From JAJPHJ01 sp035622315 (lineage in GTDB: Bacteria; Vulcanimicrobiota; Vulcanimicrobiia; Eremiobacterales; Eremiobacteraceae), in contig DASPVP010000006.1 of assembly GCA_035622315.1 (NCBI GenBank), positions 1-21,013 of the forward strand: a DNA stretch of 21,013 nt, read 5' to 3'. The position numbers and the translations under genes were made by a program. The notes below the pieces were generated by a model that was given only the letters and a program-made list of their open reading frames with translations, was not told the origin of the DNA and searched no databases. Below are positions 13,621 to 21,013 of this stretch, piece after piece. Within the stretch, counting starts at the first letter, position 1. Each line of letters starts with the position of its first letter.

Positions 13621-15237
13621 TTAGACTTCGAGCGCGTCGATGTTGCGCAGCGACGTACGCAGCGACACAGACGCGAACCAAACGACGAAGCACGCGCAGA
13701 GCGCCAAGCCTGCCAGGACCGCAACACCGCCGTGGACCAGCACGCGCGCGGCTCCCAGGATCCCGCCGCACAACGTCAGGATGCTCAAGGCGTACAAGAA
13801 CGGGATGACCATGCGCACGCCGCGGTTGATCGAATTCGGGTTATCCCAGTTGAACGAGGGAAAGGTGGTGTCGAACGACAGCCCGCAGCAGACCGACGCG
13901 ATGGACATCAGCACGGCGAACGTCACGAGCGCGAGCGTGCGCAAGAGGCCGAAGCCGTAGCCGTAGGCAAGGGCTGCCGCGCCGAAGGAGATGACGAGCG
14001 CCGTCTGGATCCACGCGATGGCGAACTTGTCGCGCAAGATGTCGGATGCGCGCAGCGGCATGGCCCGGAGTGTTGCTATCGACGCGTGCTCGAGCGAAAG
14101 CGCGGTCATGCCTGGGTTCAATCCTGCGAGCACTGCGACAAACCCGACCTGGACCATCGCGAGTTGCACGGTTAGCGGCAAGAGCGGTGTTTGCACGCGA
14201 TGCCCAACGAGCAGGTAGGCGATAAAACCGAGCGACGTGATGTGCGTGAACCAAAGCTGCGGAGTGCGTACGAGCGTCCATGCATCCTTGCGGAACAGGG
14301 CGACCCAGGGTTTTGCCGGCTGGACGAACCGCGACGTCGTGAGACTTGCGCGCGGCGCAACGGTCGACGACTCGCTCCAACCTTGGGCGAAGGTCGTCGA
14401 GATGAAGGCGAGCGCCGCCGGACAGAGCACGAGCGTCGCGAAGAGCAAGAACGCGAACCACACGAGTGCGTCGAGCGGCCTCGGCGTTGCCAGTGAGGTG
14501 ATGAGGTTCCCCATCCAGGTGCTCGGTAGCCAGACCGGCGCTGCAGGCAACCGCAACGTGGACAGGTCGCCGCTCGCGCGCGCGATGCCGGTGAAGCTCG
14601 CAACCCAGAACGCCGTCGGCACGACCGCACCGATCAGCCAAAGCGATTCCTTTGCGTGCTGGGCAGGGATATAGCGGAGCGCCAAGATCGTGATGGTGGA
14701 CAGCACGGCGTACAGCATGGCCGGGAAGACCGCGACGCCCGCGAGCGCGATGGGATAGGCCCACCACGGCGCCCGGGTGCCCGCGAAGAACCCGATGACG
14801 AACGGCACCAAGAACGTCGCGACATAGATCTCGTTCTGGACCACGCCGCTGACGAATTTCGCCACGACGATGCTCGACATGCGCAAGGGCTGCGTGATGA
14901 GCAGCGGCATGTCGGTCGCGAGATACAGGTCGCCCAAGGCTTGGCCAAACGCGATGAAGACATCCGTGAAGAGATAGATGAGAAAGGCCCAGGACGGGAT
15001 GCTCCACAACAGCGGCCACGCTTGCGCCTCGAGCAAGGTGCGCGAACCCACGTACGAACCCACCAGTATCATAAGGAAGAGCAAGAGCCCGGCCGCGCTT
15101 GCGACCATGTAGACCGTCCGGCTGGACCAGTCGCGTCGCGCGGCGAGCGCGCGTTGCCGGATGAGCTGACCGCTCAAGAAGAGCATCTCAGCCGCCGGGG
15201 TGCGCCGCTTTCGTGAAAGAGCCGTTTGGGCGATCAC
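13621..15237 (-). CDS. ABC-2 type transporter permease
   Basis: A 538-aa polytopic membrane protein with at least ten hydrophobic segments, for example VYMVASAAGLLLFLMILVGSYVG, FLIYLFTDVFIAFG, FLVPFVIGFFAG, LLFATLVLCPAALAFI, GVAVLAGLALCACFVVWFA. It is the membrane partner of the ATPase encoded just upstream. I chose GTG 15237, which overlaps the ATPase stop as GTGA. ATG 15186 (MLFLSGQLIRQRALAARRDW) is a possible later start. The open frame extends further upstream, but only as a shadow of the ATPase gene. The length, about twice a simple six-helix ABC-2 permease, suggests both halves of the channel are fused in one chain. Substrate unknown. Confidence 0.88.
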   Translation of the reverse strand: MIAQTALSRKRRTPAAEMLFLSGQLIRQRALAARRDWSSRTVYMVASAAGLLLFLMILVGSYVGSRTLLEAQAWPLLWSIPSWAFLIYLFTDVFIAFGQALGDLYLATDMPLLITQPLRMSSIVVAKFVSGVVQNEIYVATFLVPFVIGFFAGTRAPWWAYPIALAGVAVFPAMLYAVLSTITILALRYIPAQHAKESLWLIGAVVPTAFWVASFTGIARASGDLSTLRLPAAPVWLPSTWMGNLITSLATPRPLDALVWFAFLLFATLVLCPAALAFISTTFAQGWSESSTVAPRASLTTSRFVQPAKPWVALFRKDAWTLVRTPQLWFTHITSLGFIAYLLVGHRVQTPLLPLTVQLAMVQVGFVAVLAGLNPGMTALSLEHASIATLRAMPLRASDILRDKFAIAWIQTALVISFGAAALAYGYGFGLLRTLALVTFAVLMSIASVCCGLSFDTTFPSFNWDNPNSINRGVRMVIPFLYALSILTLCGGILGAARVLVHGGVAVLAGLALCACFVVWFASVSLRTSLRNIDALEV

Positions 15238-15992
15238 AGGATCTCGGCGAGACCGTCTTCCCGCGGCGTTCCGGTGAGGTCCAAGAAGATGTCCTCCAAG
15301 CTTTGCTCGCCGCGCAGCCGGCGCAACTCGTCGAAGGTGCCCATGGCGATAAGGCGCCCGTGGTCGATGATCGCGATCCGATCGCACAGCGCCTGTGCGA
15401 TCTCCATGATGTGTGTCGACATGAAGATGGCGCAGCCCGCTGCCGCGAGGTCCCGCAAGATGTTCTTGAGCAGCCGTGCGCTCCGCGGGTCGAGGCCGAC
15501 CGTCGGCTCGTCGAGGAAGTATATCTTCGGCTCGTGCAAGAGCGCCGAACACAGCATGACCTTCTGCTTCATGCCGTGGGAGAAACCGCCGAGCAGGCCG
15601 TCAGCCTGCTCGCCCAGCTCGAACAGATCGAGAAGATACGGGATACGCTGTCCCTTGCGCTCTGCGCTCAGGCCATAGACGTCCCCGACGAAGTTGAGAA
15701 ATTCGAACGCGGTCAATTTGGGATAGAGCTGCGGCTCGTCTGGGACGTAGCCGAAGATGCGCTTGGCTTGCAGCGGCTGGCGCACGATGTCGAAGCCGCC
15801 CAGGCGAGCTTTCCCGGCGGTGGGCCGCACGAGCCCCGTGAGCATCTTGATCGTGGTGGTTTTCCCAGCGCCGTTCGGGCCGAGAAAACCGAAGATCTCA
15901 CCAGCATTGACCGCAAAGCCGATGTTGTTGACCGCGACGGTAGAGCCGAAGCGCTTGGTCAGCTGTTCGGTTTCGATAAGCGTGCTCGACAT
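15234..15992 (-). CDS. ABC transporter ATP-binding protein (CcmA/ABC-2 type)
   Basis: A 252-aa stand-alone ATPase. Walker A is LGPNGAGKT (37-45) and the Q-loop region is GYVPDEPQLYPKLT (81-94). The signature is FSHGMKQKV (137-145), the SxGMKQK variant typical of ABC-2 exporters rather than LSGGQ. Walker B is IYFLDEPTVGLDP (157-169) and the switch His is in MSTHIME (191-197). Start is ATG 15992, with AGAAGGG close upstream. It is the first gene of the two-gene unit with the permease and is divergent from the NUDIX gene. Confidence 0.93.
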   Translation of the reverse strand: MSSTLIETEQLTKRFGSTVAVNNIGFAVNAGEIFGFLGPNGAGKTTTIKMLTGLVRPTAGKARLGGFDIVRQPLQAKRIFGYVPDEPQLYPKLTAFEFLNFVGDVYGLSAERKGQRIPYLLDLFELGEQADGLLGGFSHGMKQKVMLCSALLHEPKIYFLDEPTVGLDPRSARLLKNILRDLAAAGCAIFMSTHIMEIAQALCDRIAIIDHGRLIAMGTFDELRRLRGEQSLEDIFLDLTGTPREDGLAEIL

Positions 15993-16023
15993 GGCCCTTC
16001 TATGAGAATATCGGCCTGTTTGC

Positions 16024-16054
16024 GAGCGGCACCGTAGGGCGAACGATGCCGCTC
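16024..16054. repeat. Hairpin with GTAGGGCGA in its loop, divergent intergenic region
   Basis: A perfect 8-bp stem, GAGCGGCA (16024-16031) with TGCCGCTC (16047-16054), encloses a 15-nt loop containing CCGTAGGGCGAACGA. The loop echoes the GTAGGGGCGA head of the other hairpin repeats, so it may be a related element. It lies 32 bp upstream of the ATPase start. Confidence 0.55.
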
Positions 16055-16078
16055 AACCTTTCATACGACGTGAAGGCG

Positions 16079-16090
16079 CCAACCGGTTGG
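16079..16090. promoter_or_regulatory. 12-bp perfect palindrome CCAACCGGTTGG, possible operator
   Basis: A perfect palindrome lies in the 151-bp gap between the divergent ABC ATPase (start 15992) and NUDIX (start 16144) genes, a position suited to joint control. In GC-rich DNA a 12-bp palindrome can occur by chance, so this is tentative. Confidence 0.3.
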
Positions 16091-16143
16091 GTCCGGAGTC
16101 AAGTGGATGTGCGCGCCCGGCGCAGCGCGAAGCGTGCGACCTC

Positions 16144-16701
16144 ATGCCCAAGCGTCCGTGGGAGGTCGTCTCCTCCGAAGTCATCCTCGAGTCACCCTGG
16201 TACCGGCTGCGTCGCGACGCGTGCCGTCTCCCCGATGGATCGCTTGTCGAATCCTACTACGTGCGCGAACACGCAGGTTTCTCCGTCACGTTCGCGATCA
16301 CGCCCGATCGTCAGGTCGTCTTCACCCGTCAGTACAAGCACGGCATCGGCGAGATCGTGCTCGAGCTTCCCGCGGGCATGCGCGAGCCCGGCGAGGACGC
16401 GCTGACATGCGCTCGCCGCGAGCTCGAAGAGGAGACGGGTTTTGTGGCTGGCCGCTATGAGCAGATCGCGGAGTTCTGGACGGATCCCACGAGTTCGACC
16501 GGCCGCTTCACGCTCTTCATCGCGCACGACGCCAAGCCTGATGGCACCCCGCGACCCGAAGCCACAGAACAGCTCGATACTATGCTCGTGCCGCTCGACC
16601 GCGTCTTAGAACAAGTGCGAGAGCGCCACGTGCGCGCCCAAAGCCAAGTGGCCTCGATCTACTCAGCGCTCGACCACTTGGGCCTGCTCACTCCGCGATA
16701 A
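16144..16701 (+). CDS. NUDIX hydrolase, ADP-ribose pyrophosphatase-like
   Basis: A 185-aa cytosolic pyrophosphohydrolase. The NUDIX box is exact at 78-100: GMREPGEDALTCARRELEEETGF, matching Gx5Ex7REUxEExGU and giving the Mg-binding glutamates. The preceding VVFTRQYKHGIGEIVLELPAG is typical of ADP-ribose or other nucleotide-sugar pyrophosphatases. The later FWTDPTSSTGRFTLFIA resembles the PGFSxE substrate loop region. ATG 16144 is chosen because homology begins at MPKRPWEVVSSEV. A TTG at 16087 in frame would add a non-conserved leader. No Shine-Dalgarno is visible, so the message may be leaderless. Its end overlaps the convergent dehydratase gene by 14 bp. Confidence 0.92.
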   Translation: MPKRPWEVVSSEVILESPWYRLRRDACRLPDGSLVESYYVREHAGFSVTFAITPDRQVVFTRQYKHGIGEIVLELPAGMREPGEDALTCARRELEEETGFVAGRYEQIAEFWTDPTSSTGRFTLFIAHDAKPDGTPRPEATEQLDTMLVPLDRVLEQVRERHVRAQSQVASIYSALDHLGLLTPR

Positions 16702-17644
16702 GCTCGCAGTACGTCTGCAGGTCGATATTCCCGCCGGAGACGATCGCGACGACGGGACCCTGACCCGCCTTCCCCGCAAGCGCAGCGGCGACGGACAACG
16801 CCCCCGCTCCCTCGGCGACGATGCGAGCGCGCTTTGCCAGCACGCGCATCGCGTCTTGGGTCTGGCGCAAACTCACCGTGAGAAACTCGTCGACAAGCGG
16901 CGAGATGCGCTGCCACATGCGGGGGAACATGCTCTTCCCGCCGGCGCCGTCGACGAAGGACGCCTGCCAGTCCTTGAAGACTTGCGGTGATCCCGCTTTG
17001 GCGCTGGCCGCTGCGGGGGCGGCGGTTTCAGGTTCGACGCCAAACACCTTGATGTCTGGGCGCAGCGCTTTCACCGCTGACGCGACCCCGGTGATGAGAC
17101 CACCACCGCCGATCGCGGCGATCACGGCGACAGCGTCGGGCGCGTCCTCCACGATCTCAAGGCCCATCGTGCCGTGACCGGCGATGAAGTTGTCGTCGTC
17201 GAACGGATGGATGAACGTGCCCACGACATTGGGAAACGACTGCGTTTCGAGCGCCTTCCAGCACGCGTCGTAGCTTGCGAGGATGACGTTCGCCCCCAAG
17301 GCGCGCATGCGCTCGAGCTTCGCGGCCGGCGCGGTTTCGATGGCGACGACCGTGCATGGGACGCCGGCTTGGCGCGCGGCGTACGCGACGCCTTGACCCG
17401 CATTGCCCGCGCTGATCGTCCACACGCCGCGCCCGCGCGCCTCATCCGAGAGCAGCGCGACCGCGTTGGCCGCGCCGCGCAGCTTGTAAGCGTTGATAGG
17501 CTGCAACGTCTCGAGCTTGAGCCGGATGTCGGGCGAGCCCGGCGGCAGCTCGAGGCGGACGAGCGGCGTGCGAATGGCCACCGGTCGGATGCGCCGACGC
17601 GCCTCCTCGATCTCAGCCAAGACGATCGGCCGCACGGTCGCCAT
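16688..17644 (-). CDS. PLP-dependent serine/threonine dehydratase-like enzyme (fold type II)
   Basis: A 318-aa enzyme of the tryptophan synthase beta superfamily, expected to convert threonine or serine to a 2-oxo acid plus ammonia. The Schiff-base lysine is K54 in NAYKLRGA. The phosphate-binding loop is SAGNAGQGVAYAA (78-90); a second glycine-rich loop is IGGGGLITGVA (178-188). SGGNIDLQ near the C-terminus contacts the PLP ring nitrogen. There is no C-terminal ACT domain, so no isoleucine feedback is expected and the catabolic type is likely. The start is ATG 17644, overlapping the amidohydrolase stop as TGATG, so translation is coupled. Serine racemase or hydroxyaspartate dehydratase are alternatives within the family. 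Confidence 0.9.
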   Translation of the reverse strand: MATVRPIVLAEIEEARRRIRPVAIRTPLVRLELPPGSPDIRLKLETLQPINAYKLRGAANAVALLSDEARGRGVWTISAGNAGQGVAYAARQAGVPCTVVAIETAPAAKLERMRALGANVILASYDACWKALETQSFPNVVGTFIHPFDDDNFIAGHGTMGLEIVEDAPDAVAVIAAIGGGGLITGVASAVKALRPDIKVFGVEPETAAPAAASAKAGSPQVFKDWQASFVDGAGGKSMFPRMWQRISPLVDEFLTVSLRQTQDAMRVLAKRARIVAEGAGALSVAAALAGKAGQGPVVAIVSGGNIDLQTYCELIAE

Positions 17645-19158
17645 CAGATCTTCGAGTGGCGGATCTCGCCGCCGACGACGGTCATGAGCACGCCGATGTC
17701 CTTGATCTGCGCCGCAGGCGCGCGATCGAGCGGCCGATCGAGCAGGGTGAAATCGGCGAGCATGCCGTCGGCGAGCGTGCCGCACTCGCGCTCGACGAAG
17801 CCGAGTTTCGCTGCGTCGCACGTGTAGGTGCGCAGCATCTCCTCAGCGCTCAACCGTTCGCTGGGCACGTGATGATTGACCCCGCTGTGGATGCCCAAGA
17901 TCGCGGAGAGTGGCGTGACCGGGCTGTCGGAACCGCTGCACACGGTGCAGCCGGTCTGGCGCGCCGTGCGTAAGAGGTTCATCGAGCGCGCGCGTTCTGC
18001 CCCAAGCCGGCTTTCGTACATCGCACCCTCGCCACCCCAGAGATGATCGAACGCCGGCTGCATGGAGAGCAGGATCCCTACGCGCGCTGCCCGCTCGATG
18101 TGGTCGCGGCGTGCGATCTCGAAGTGATCGATGGACGGCCGCAGCGGTTTGAGCGATCCGCGCCTGCGCGCGACCTCCTCCCAGGCCGCGATGGCCTGCT
18201 CGATCGCGTCGTCGCCAATCGCATGCACGCCGAGCGACAACCCGCTTTCCGCCGCTTCGGCGAAGAGATCGATGAGGTCGTCTTTGCGCAGGTAGAGCAG
18301 GCCCTGTGTGTGGGCGTCGCGGTAGGCGCGGGTCAGCGCTGCGGTGCGCGAACCGATCGAGCCGTCGACGAAGATGTCACCACCGAAGAGGCGGCCGCCG
18401 AGGCGTTTGGCTTTCGCCACGTTCGTCGTACAGGATTTCGAGATGACCCGAACGGGCAGCACGGCGTTGTCGATGTAGATCTCGGCGAGCTCCTCGTACG
18501 AAGCGTCGCCCTCGATCACGTTATGCAGCGTGGTCACGCCGGCCGCGAGCGCGGCGGCGGCGGCGGCGCGGTCTGCGCGCCGCAGCTCCTGCGTCGGCAT
18601 TTTCCGGACGAACTCGAACTGCGCCGCGTAGCCCGCTGGACCCGCGAGCCGCCCGGTGGGATCGCCGTTCGCGTCTTTTTCCACTTCAGGCCTCGCCAGG
18701 TCGATGCTCAACAGATCGAACGCACCCGTGTTAAGAAAACACGAGTGCCCATCTACCCGCGTGAGGAGCGCAGGCTTCCCGCGCGTGACGGTATCGAGCT
18801 CCGCCCGCTTCGGGGGGCGCTCTTCGGCCAGTCGGCGCTCGTCGAAATTTCCCGCGTAGACGAGCGCGCTGCCGGCGAGCGACGCGACGCGTGTCAAGAG
18901 CGCGGGCAAGTCGTTGCAGCCGCTTAGATCTCGGTCGCCTTGCAGCAAGCCTGTCGCGGTGAGATGCACGTGGCAATCGTGGAAGCCGGGCACGACGCAG
19001 GCGCCGGCGCAATCGATCACCTGCACGTTGTTGGAAAGCCCCGTTGGGCGCTCCGCGAGCACCGATTCGATGCGTTCGTCGCGCACGAGGAGACATCGCG
19101 CTCTCGGACGCGCCGCATCGAGCGTGATGATGTCGGCGTTGACGAAGAGCGCCTCCAT
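17644..19158 (-). CDS. YtcJ-type amidohydrolase (amidohydrolase family 3)
   Basis: A 504-aa metal-dependent hydrolase similar to YtcJ and N-substituted formamide deformylase. The metal-binding HxH is H63/H65 in GFHDCHVHL. The family block IFVDGSIGSRTAAL is at 262-275. GVHAIGDDA (310-318) supplies a His ligand, IDHFE (343-347) another His, and GSDSPV (409-414) the catalytic Asp. The C-terminal GTLADGMLADFTLLD is the usual urease-like beta-sandwich end. No signal peptide is visible. It is followed directly by the PLP dehydratase (TGATG overlap), suggesting successive steps, for example release of a hydroxy amino acid from an N-substituted form and then its deamination. Start ATG 19158 has no clear ribosome binding site. 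Confidence 0.91.
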   Translation of the reverse strand: MEALFVNADIITLDAARPRARCLLVRDERIESVLAERPTGLSNNVQVIDCAGACVVPGFHDCHVHLTATGLLQGDRDLSGCNDLPALLTRVASLAGSALVYAGNFDERRLAEERPPKRAELDTVTRGKPALLTRVDGHSCFLNTGAFDLLSIDLARPEVEKDANGDPTGRLAGPAGYAAQFEFVRKMPTQELRRADRAAAAAALAAGVTTLHNVIEGDASYEELAEIYIDNAVLPVRVISKSCTTNVAKAKRLGGRLFGGDIFVDGSIGSRTAALTRAYRDAHTQGLLYLRKDDLIDLFAEAAESGLSLGVHAIGDDAIEQAIAAWEEVARRRGSLKPLRPSIDHFEIARRDHIERAARVGILLSMQPAFDHLWGGEGAMYESRLGAERARSMNLLRTARQTGCTVCSGSDSPVTPLSAILGIHSGVNHHVPSERLSAEEMLRTYTCDAAKLGFVERECGTLADGMLADFTLLDRPLDRAPAAQIKDIGVLMTVVGGEIRHSKI

Positions 19159-19235
19159 GCGACGCGATTCAGCGGTCCGGTGGCGCCTGACCTCTGTGGC
19201 GCCGGCCTCTTTCTGGTCAACCTCTCGACGGAAAA

Positions 19236-19296
19236 TGTAGCGGCCGACCTTTTGAGCCGGCCGTTTCTCAGACGCACGTAAGGGTGCGCCGCTACA
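19236..19296. repeat. 61-bp element with TGTAGCGG/CCGCTACA terminal inverted repeats
   Basis: TGTAGCGG (19236-19243) and its exact complement CCGCTACA (19289-19296) bound 61 bp. Inside are a CGGCCG/CGGCCG stem (19241-19263) and a CGCAC/GTGCG stem (19273-19288). The left end TGTAGCGGCCG also begins the hairpin at 5311. It fills the gap between the amidohydrolase and GlsB-like genes. No target-site duplication was recognised. Confidence 0.65.
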
Positions 19297-19316
19297 TCGT
19301 GGCTAGAGTCTGTGCG

Positions 19317-19574
19317 TCATTTCCTGCCGCCACCGATCAGGCGCAAGATCAGCAACAAGACCACCGCGCCGATGAAAGCGACGATGATGCTTGGGATGTT
19401 GATGCCGGTCGCACCTTGATGACCGAAGAAGTTGAAGATCCAACCGCCGAGTATGGCGCCGATGATGCCGATGATCAGGTCTCCGAGAATGCCGCCCGGA
19501 CCCTCACCTTTGACGACGAGCCTGGCGAGGAAGCCGGCGATGATGCCGACGACGATATAGGCAAACCAACTCAT
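19317..19574 (-). CDS. GlsB/YeaQ/YmgE family small membrane protein (transglycosylase-associated)
   Basis: An 85-aa protein with three hydrophobic helices: WFAYIVVGIIAGFLARLVV, GILGDLIIGIIGAILGGWIF and PSIIVAFIGAVVLLLILRLI. Glycine-rich turns (KGEGPGGILGD) between helices are the family mark. Family members are stress- or stationary-phase-linked inner membrane proteins of unknown molecular function; the word transglycosylase in their names is not supported by activity. The start is ATG 19574 with a strong GAAGGAG 7 nt upstream. It appears to be its own unit. Confidence 0.93.
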   Translation of the reverse strand: MSWFAYIVVGIIAGFLARLVVKGEGPGGILGDLIIGIIGAILGGWIFNFFGHQGATGINIPSIIVAFIGAVVLLLILRLIGGGRK

Positions 19575-19738
19575 CGATTCACTCCTTCGACCGCGCGCGC
19601 CGCGGTCCGCAAGCGATGGTGGCCATGGTGTCCTTTGACAACGAGGGAAAATCCTTGAACGAAAGGGCCGTGGGCGTCGCCATTCCAGAACTCCGCAACG
19701 CGGGCGCGGGACGAACTAGCGCAGGGCTGCGCGAGGCG
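19575..19738. other. Intergenic region between solute-binding protein and GlsB-like gene
   Basis: This 164-bp gap contains the glsB-like ribosome binding site at its left end. A small GCGCA-GCCC-TGCGC hairpin (19719-19732 by plus coordinates) lies just past the stop of the solute-binding protein gene, without a U-tract. No convincing promoter or ORF is visible. Confidence 0.4.
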
Positions 19739-21013
19739 TCAGATCTCCCACTCCCACGTGTTCCAGAACGTCGTCACCGCGTGCGCGGGTTTGTAGTTCT
19801 TGAGATCGGAGTTGACGATGTCTTGCCTGCGCACGTACCACACGATGATCAACGGCACTTGCGTCGCGAGGATATGCTGGATCTTATCGTACGCGACTTT
19901 GCGCTCGTCCTGGTCGTAATGGGTCATGGCGTCATTCTCTGCCGCGTCGAGGTCCTTATCGCAAAATCGGAACGTGTTTTGCCCGTTGGGAGGCATCTGA
20001 TTGCACATGAACTGCGTCGAGTCGTCCGGGTCCACACCATTGATCCACGAGTAGAAGGCGACGTCATACTTCCCGGTGTTGATGATGCCGCCTGAGGCGT
20101 AGTTCTCGAAGAAGATGTTCGACTGGTAGTTCTTGATATCGCCCTGCACGCCGATCGCACGCCATTCGCGTTGCACGACGAGTTCGACCGCCTCAGTGAC
20201 GGCTGCGCCCGCGATGCCGGAGAGGCCAAGCTCGAGCTTCTGCCCGTTCTTGTAGCGATACCCGTCCGGCCCAAGCGTCCAACCGGCAGCATCCAGCAGC
20301 TGTCCGGCTTTGGTCGTGTCGTGGTCGTACTGCGGAAGTCCGTCAGCGTGCGCCCAGAGGAACGGGGGCTGATCGCTGTCACCTCGCATGTTGATGCCGT
20401 GACTGACGTTGTCGATGAGTTCTTGCTGGTCGATGCCGTAGGCAAGGGCTTGGCGCACGCGCACGTCCGAGAGGATCGGATTGGTGACGTTGAGCGCGAG
20501 CAGCGAGTACTGGGTGAACGGCGTTTTGTAGATGTTGACGCCGCTGATGAGTTTATAGCTCGGCGCTTGCGATGCAGGCGCGTAGTACTCCATATCCTTT
20601 TCGTGCGTGCGCAACTGCGTGAGGATGGTCGTCTCGTCCGGGATGACGTAATAGTCGACTTCCTTGAGCTTGGGCGGACCACGCCAGTAGTTCGGATTGG
20701 CGGTCATGCGCAAGACGACGCCGTTCTGCCATTCTTGCACGATGAACGGACCAGTGCCGACGGGCTTCGTATTGAAAGCGGCGTGATTGATGTCGGGATA
20801 TTGCGCGAGCAGATGCTTCGGCATGATCGGGTACGAGGTGGCAGCCATCGCGAAAAAGGTGTTGACGAAGGGCGCCCAGCGGCGCGTGAGGTGGACGACG
20901 ATCGTATAGTCGTCAAGCTTGTCGATGCGGCTGATGAGGTTGTAGCCGGTACGCGTCTGGACGTTGTTCTGCGGGTTCATGACCGCTTGCCACGTGAAGA
21001 TGACGTCGTCCGC
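19739..21013 (-). CDS. ABC transporter solute-binding protein, family 5 (oligopeptide/dipeptide type), N-terminus beyond the window
   Basis: The frame runs off the right edge; 424 C-terminal residues are visible. The edge segment ADDVIFTWQAVMNPQNNV is the family's core motif, followed by FDTKPVGTGPF-like text (AFNTKPVGTGPFIVQEW), WRGPPKLKEVDYYVIPDETT and LSDVRVRQALAYGIDQQELI. After these come a KAGQLLDAAGWTLGPDGYRY block and the C-terminal YDKIQHILATQVPLIIVWYVRRQDIV. Family 5 proteins bind peptides, nickel or sugars outside the membrane and feed a Dpp/Opp-type importer, whose permease and ATPase genes are not in view. The signal peptide would lie beyond the edge. Peptide uptake would fit with the secreted S53 peptidase, but the ligand is not established. 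The ATG at 20980 is internal, not the start. Confidence 0.93.
   Translation of the reverse strand, partial: ADDVIFTWQAVMNPQNNVQTRTGYNLISRIDKLDDYTIVVHLTRRWAPFVNTFFAMAATSYPIMPKHLLAQYPDINHAAFNTKPVGTGPFIVQEWQNGVVLRMTANPNYWRGPPKLKEVDYYVIPDETTILTQLRTHEKDMEYYAPASQAPSYKLISGVNIYKTPFTQYSLLALNVTNPILSDVRVRQALAYGIDQQELIDNVSHGINMRGDSDQPPFLWAHADGLPQYDHDTTKAGQLLDAAGWTLGPDGYRYKNGQKLELGLSGIAGAAVTEAVELVVQREWRAIGVQGDIKNYQSNIFFENYASGGIINTGKYDVAFYSWINGVDPDDSTQFMCNQMPPNGQNTFRFCDKDLDAAENDAMTHYDQDERKVAYDKIQHILATQVPLIIVWYVRRQDIVNSDLKNYKPAHAVTTFWNTWEWEI

Noticed and set aside
15238..15552. N-terminal extension of the ABC-2 permease frame into the ATPase gene
   Set aside because: The extension has Arg/Gly/His-rich nonsense character and overlaps the ATPase Walker B region. 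The GTGA start at 15237 explains the gene better.
1..21013. CRISPR arrays, tRNA/rRNA genes, prophage or transposase genes
   Set aside because: No regularly spaced direct repeats, no tRNA or rRNA signature sequences and no integrase or transposase motifs were found on reading both strands.

Overview
The window is about 21 kb of high-GC bacterial chromosome with dense, almost entirely protein-coding content. Nearly all genes lie on the minus strand. No tRNA, rRNA, CRISPR array, phage or transposase gene was seen. The gene set (short S53 peptidase, non-classical succinate dehydrogenase with an SdhE/HdrB-like subunit, molybdenum hydroxylase operon, GTAG-headed intergenic hairpins, mostly GTG/ATG starts) suggests an uncultured soil- or peat-type lineage. 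Candidatus Eremiobacterota/Vulcanimicrobiota, or another Terrabacteria-like phylum such as Chloroflexota, is plausible. This placement is inference from gene character and cannot be confirmed from the sequence alone.

Layout, left to right. (1) 2-742, plus: the 3' end of an imidazolonepropionase-like amidohydrolase, converging on (2) a four-gene minus operon (5234 to 801). This encodes a molybdenum hydroxylase of the xanthine dehydrogenase/4-hydroxybenzoyl-CoA reductase superfamily: [2Fe-2S] subunit, Mo-cofactor subunit, an inserted VOC/glyoxalase-fold protein, and an FAD subunit with the HcrB-type four-cysteine insertion. A near-perfect inverted repeat upstream looks like a repressor operator. 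(3) 5363-6742: a secreted, probably lipid-anchored S53 (sedolisin) peptidase. (4) 6885-11084: sdhE, sdhB, sdhA and a cyclophilin, all minus. The succinate dehydrogenase/fumarate reductase is of the archaeal/epsilonproteobacterial type that uses an HdrB-like CCG protein. (5) 11147-11753: a compact plus-strand transcription unit in an otherwise minus-strand region. It has a consensus sigma-70 promoter, a long structured leader, small ORFs with strong ribosome binding sites, and a rho-independent terminator. This is the least explained part of the window.

(6) 11753-13573: a fused (TM+ATPase) ABC exporter. (7) 13621-15992: an ABC-2 ATPase/permease pair with a 4-bp start/stop overlap. (8) 16144-16701, plus: a NUDIX hydrolase, divergent from the ABC pair and ending tail-to-tail in (9) a fold-type II PLP serine/threonine dehydratase (16688-17644) that is translationally coupled to a YtcJ-type amidohydrolase (17644-19158). 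(10) 19317-19574: a GlsB/YeaQ small membrane protein. (11) 19739 to the right edge: a partial family 5 (oligopeptide-type) solute-binding protein.

Themes: redox enzymes and amide/amino-acid catabolism dominate (molybdenum hydroxylase, two amidohydrolases, PLP dehydratase, extracellular peptidase, peptide-binding protein). This fits a heterotroph scavenging peptides and N-compounds or aromatic compounds and feeding a respiratory chain. Several gaps between genes carry short GC-rich hairpins that share a GTAG-G/C head and look like dispersed REP-type repeats.
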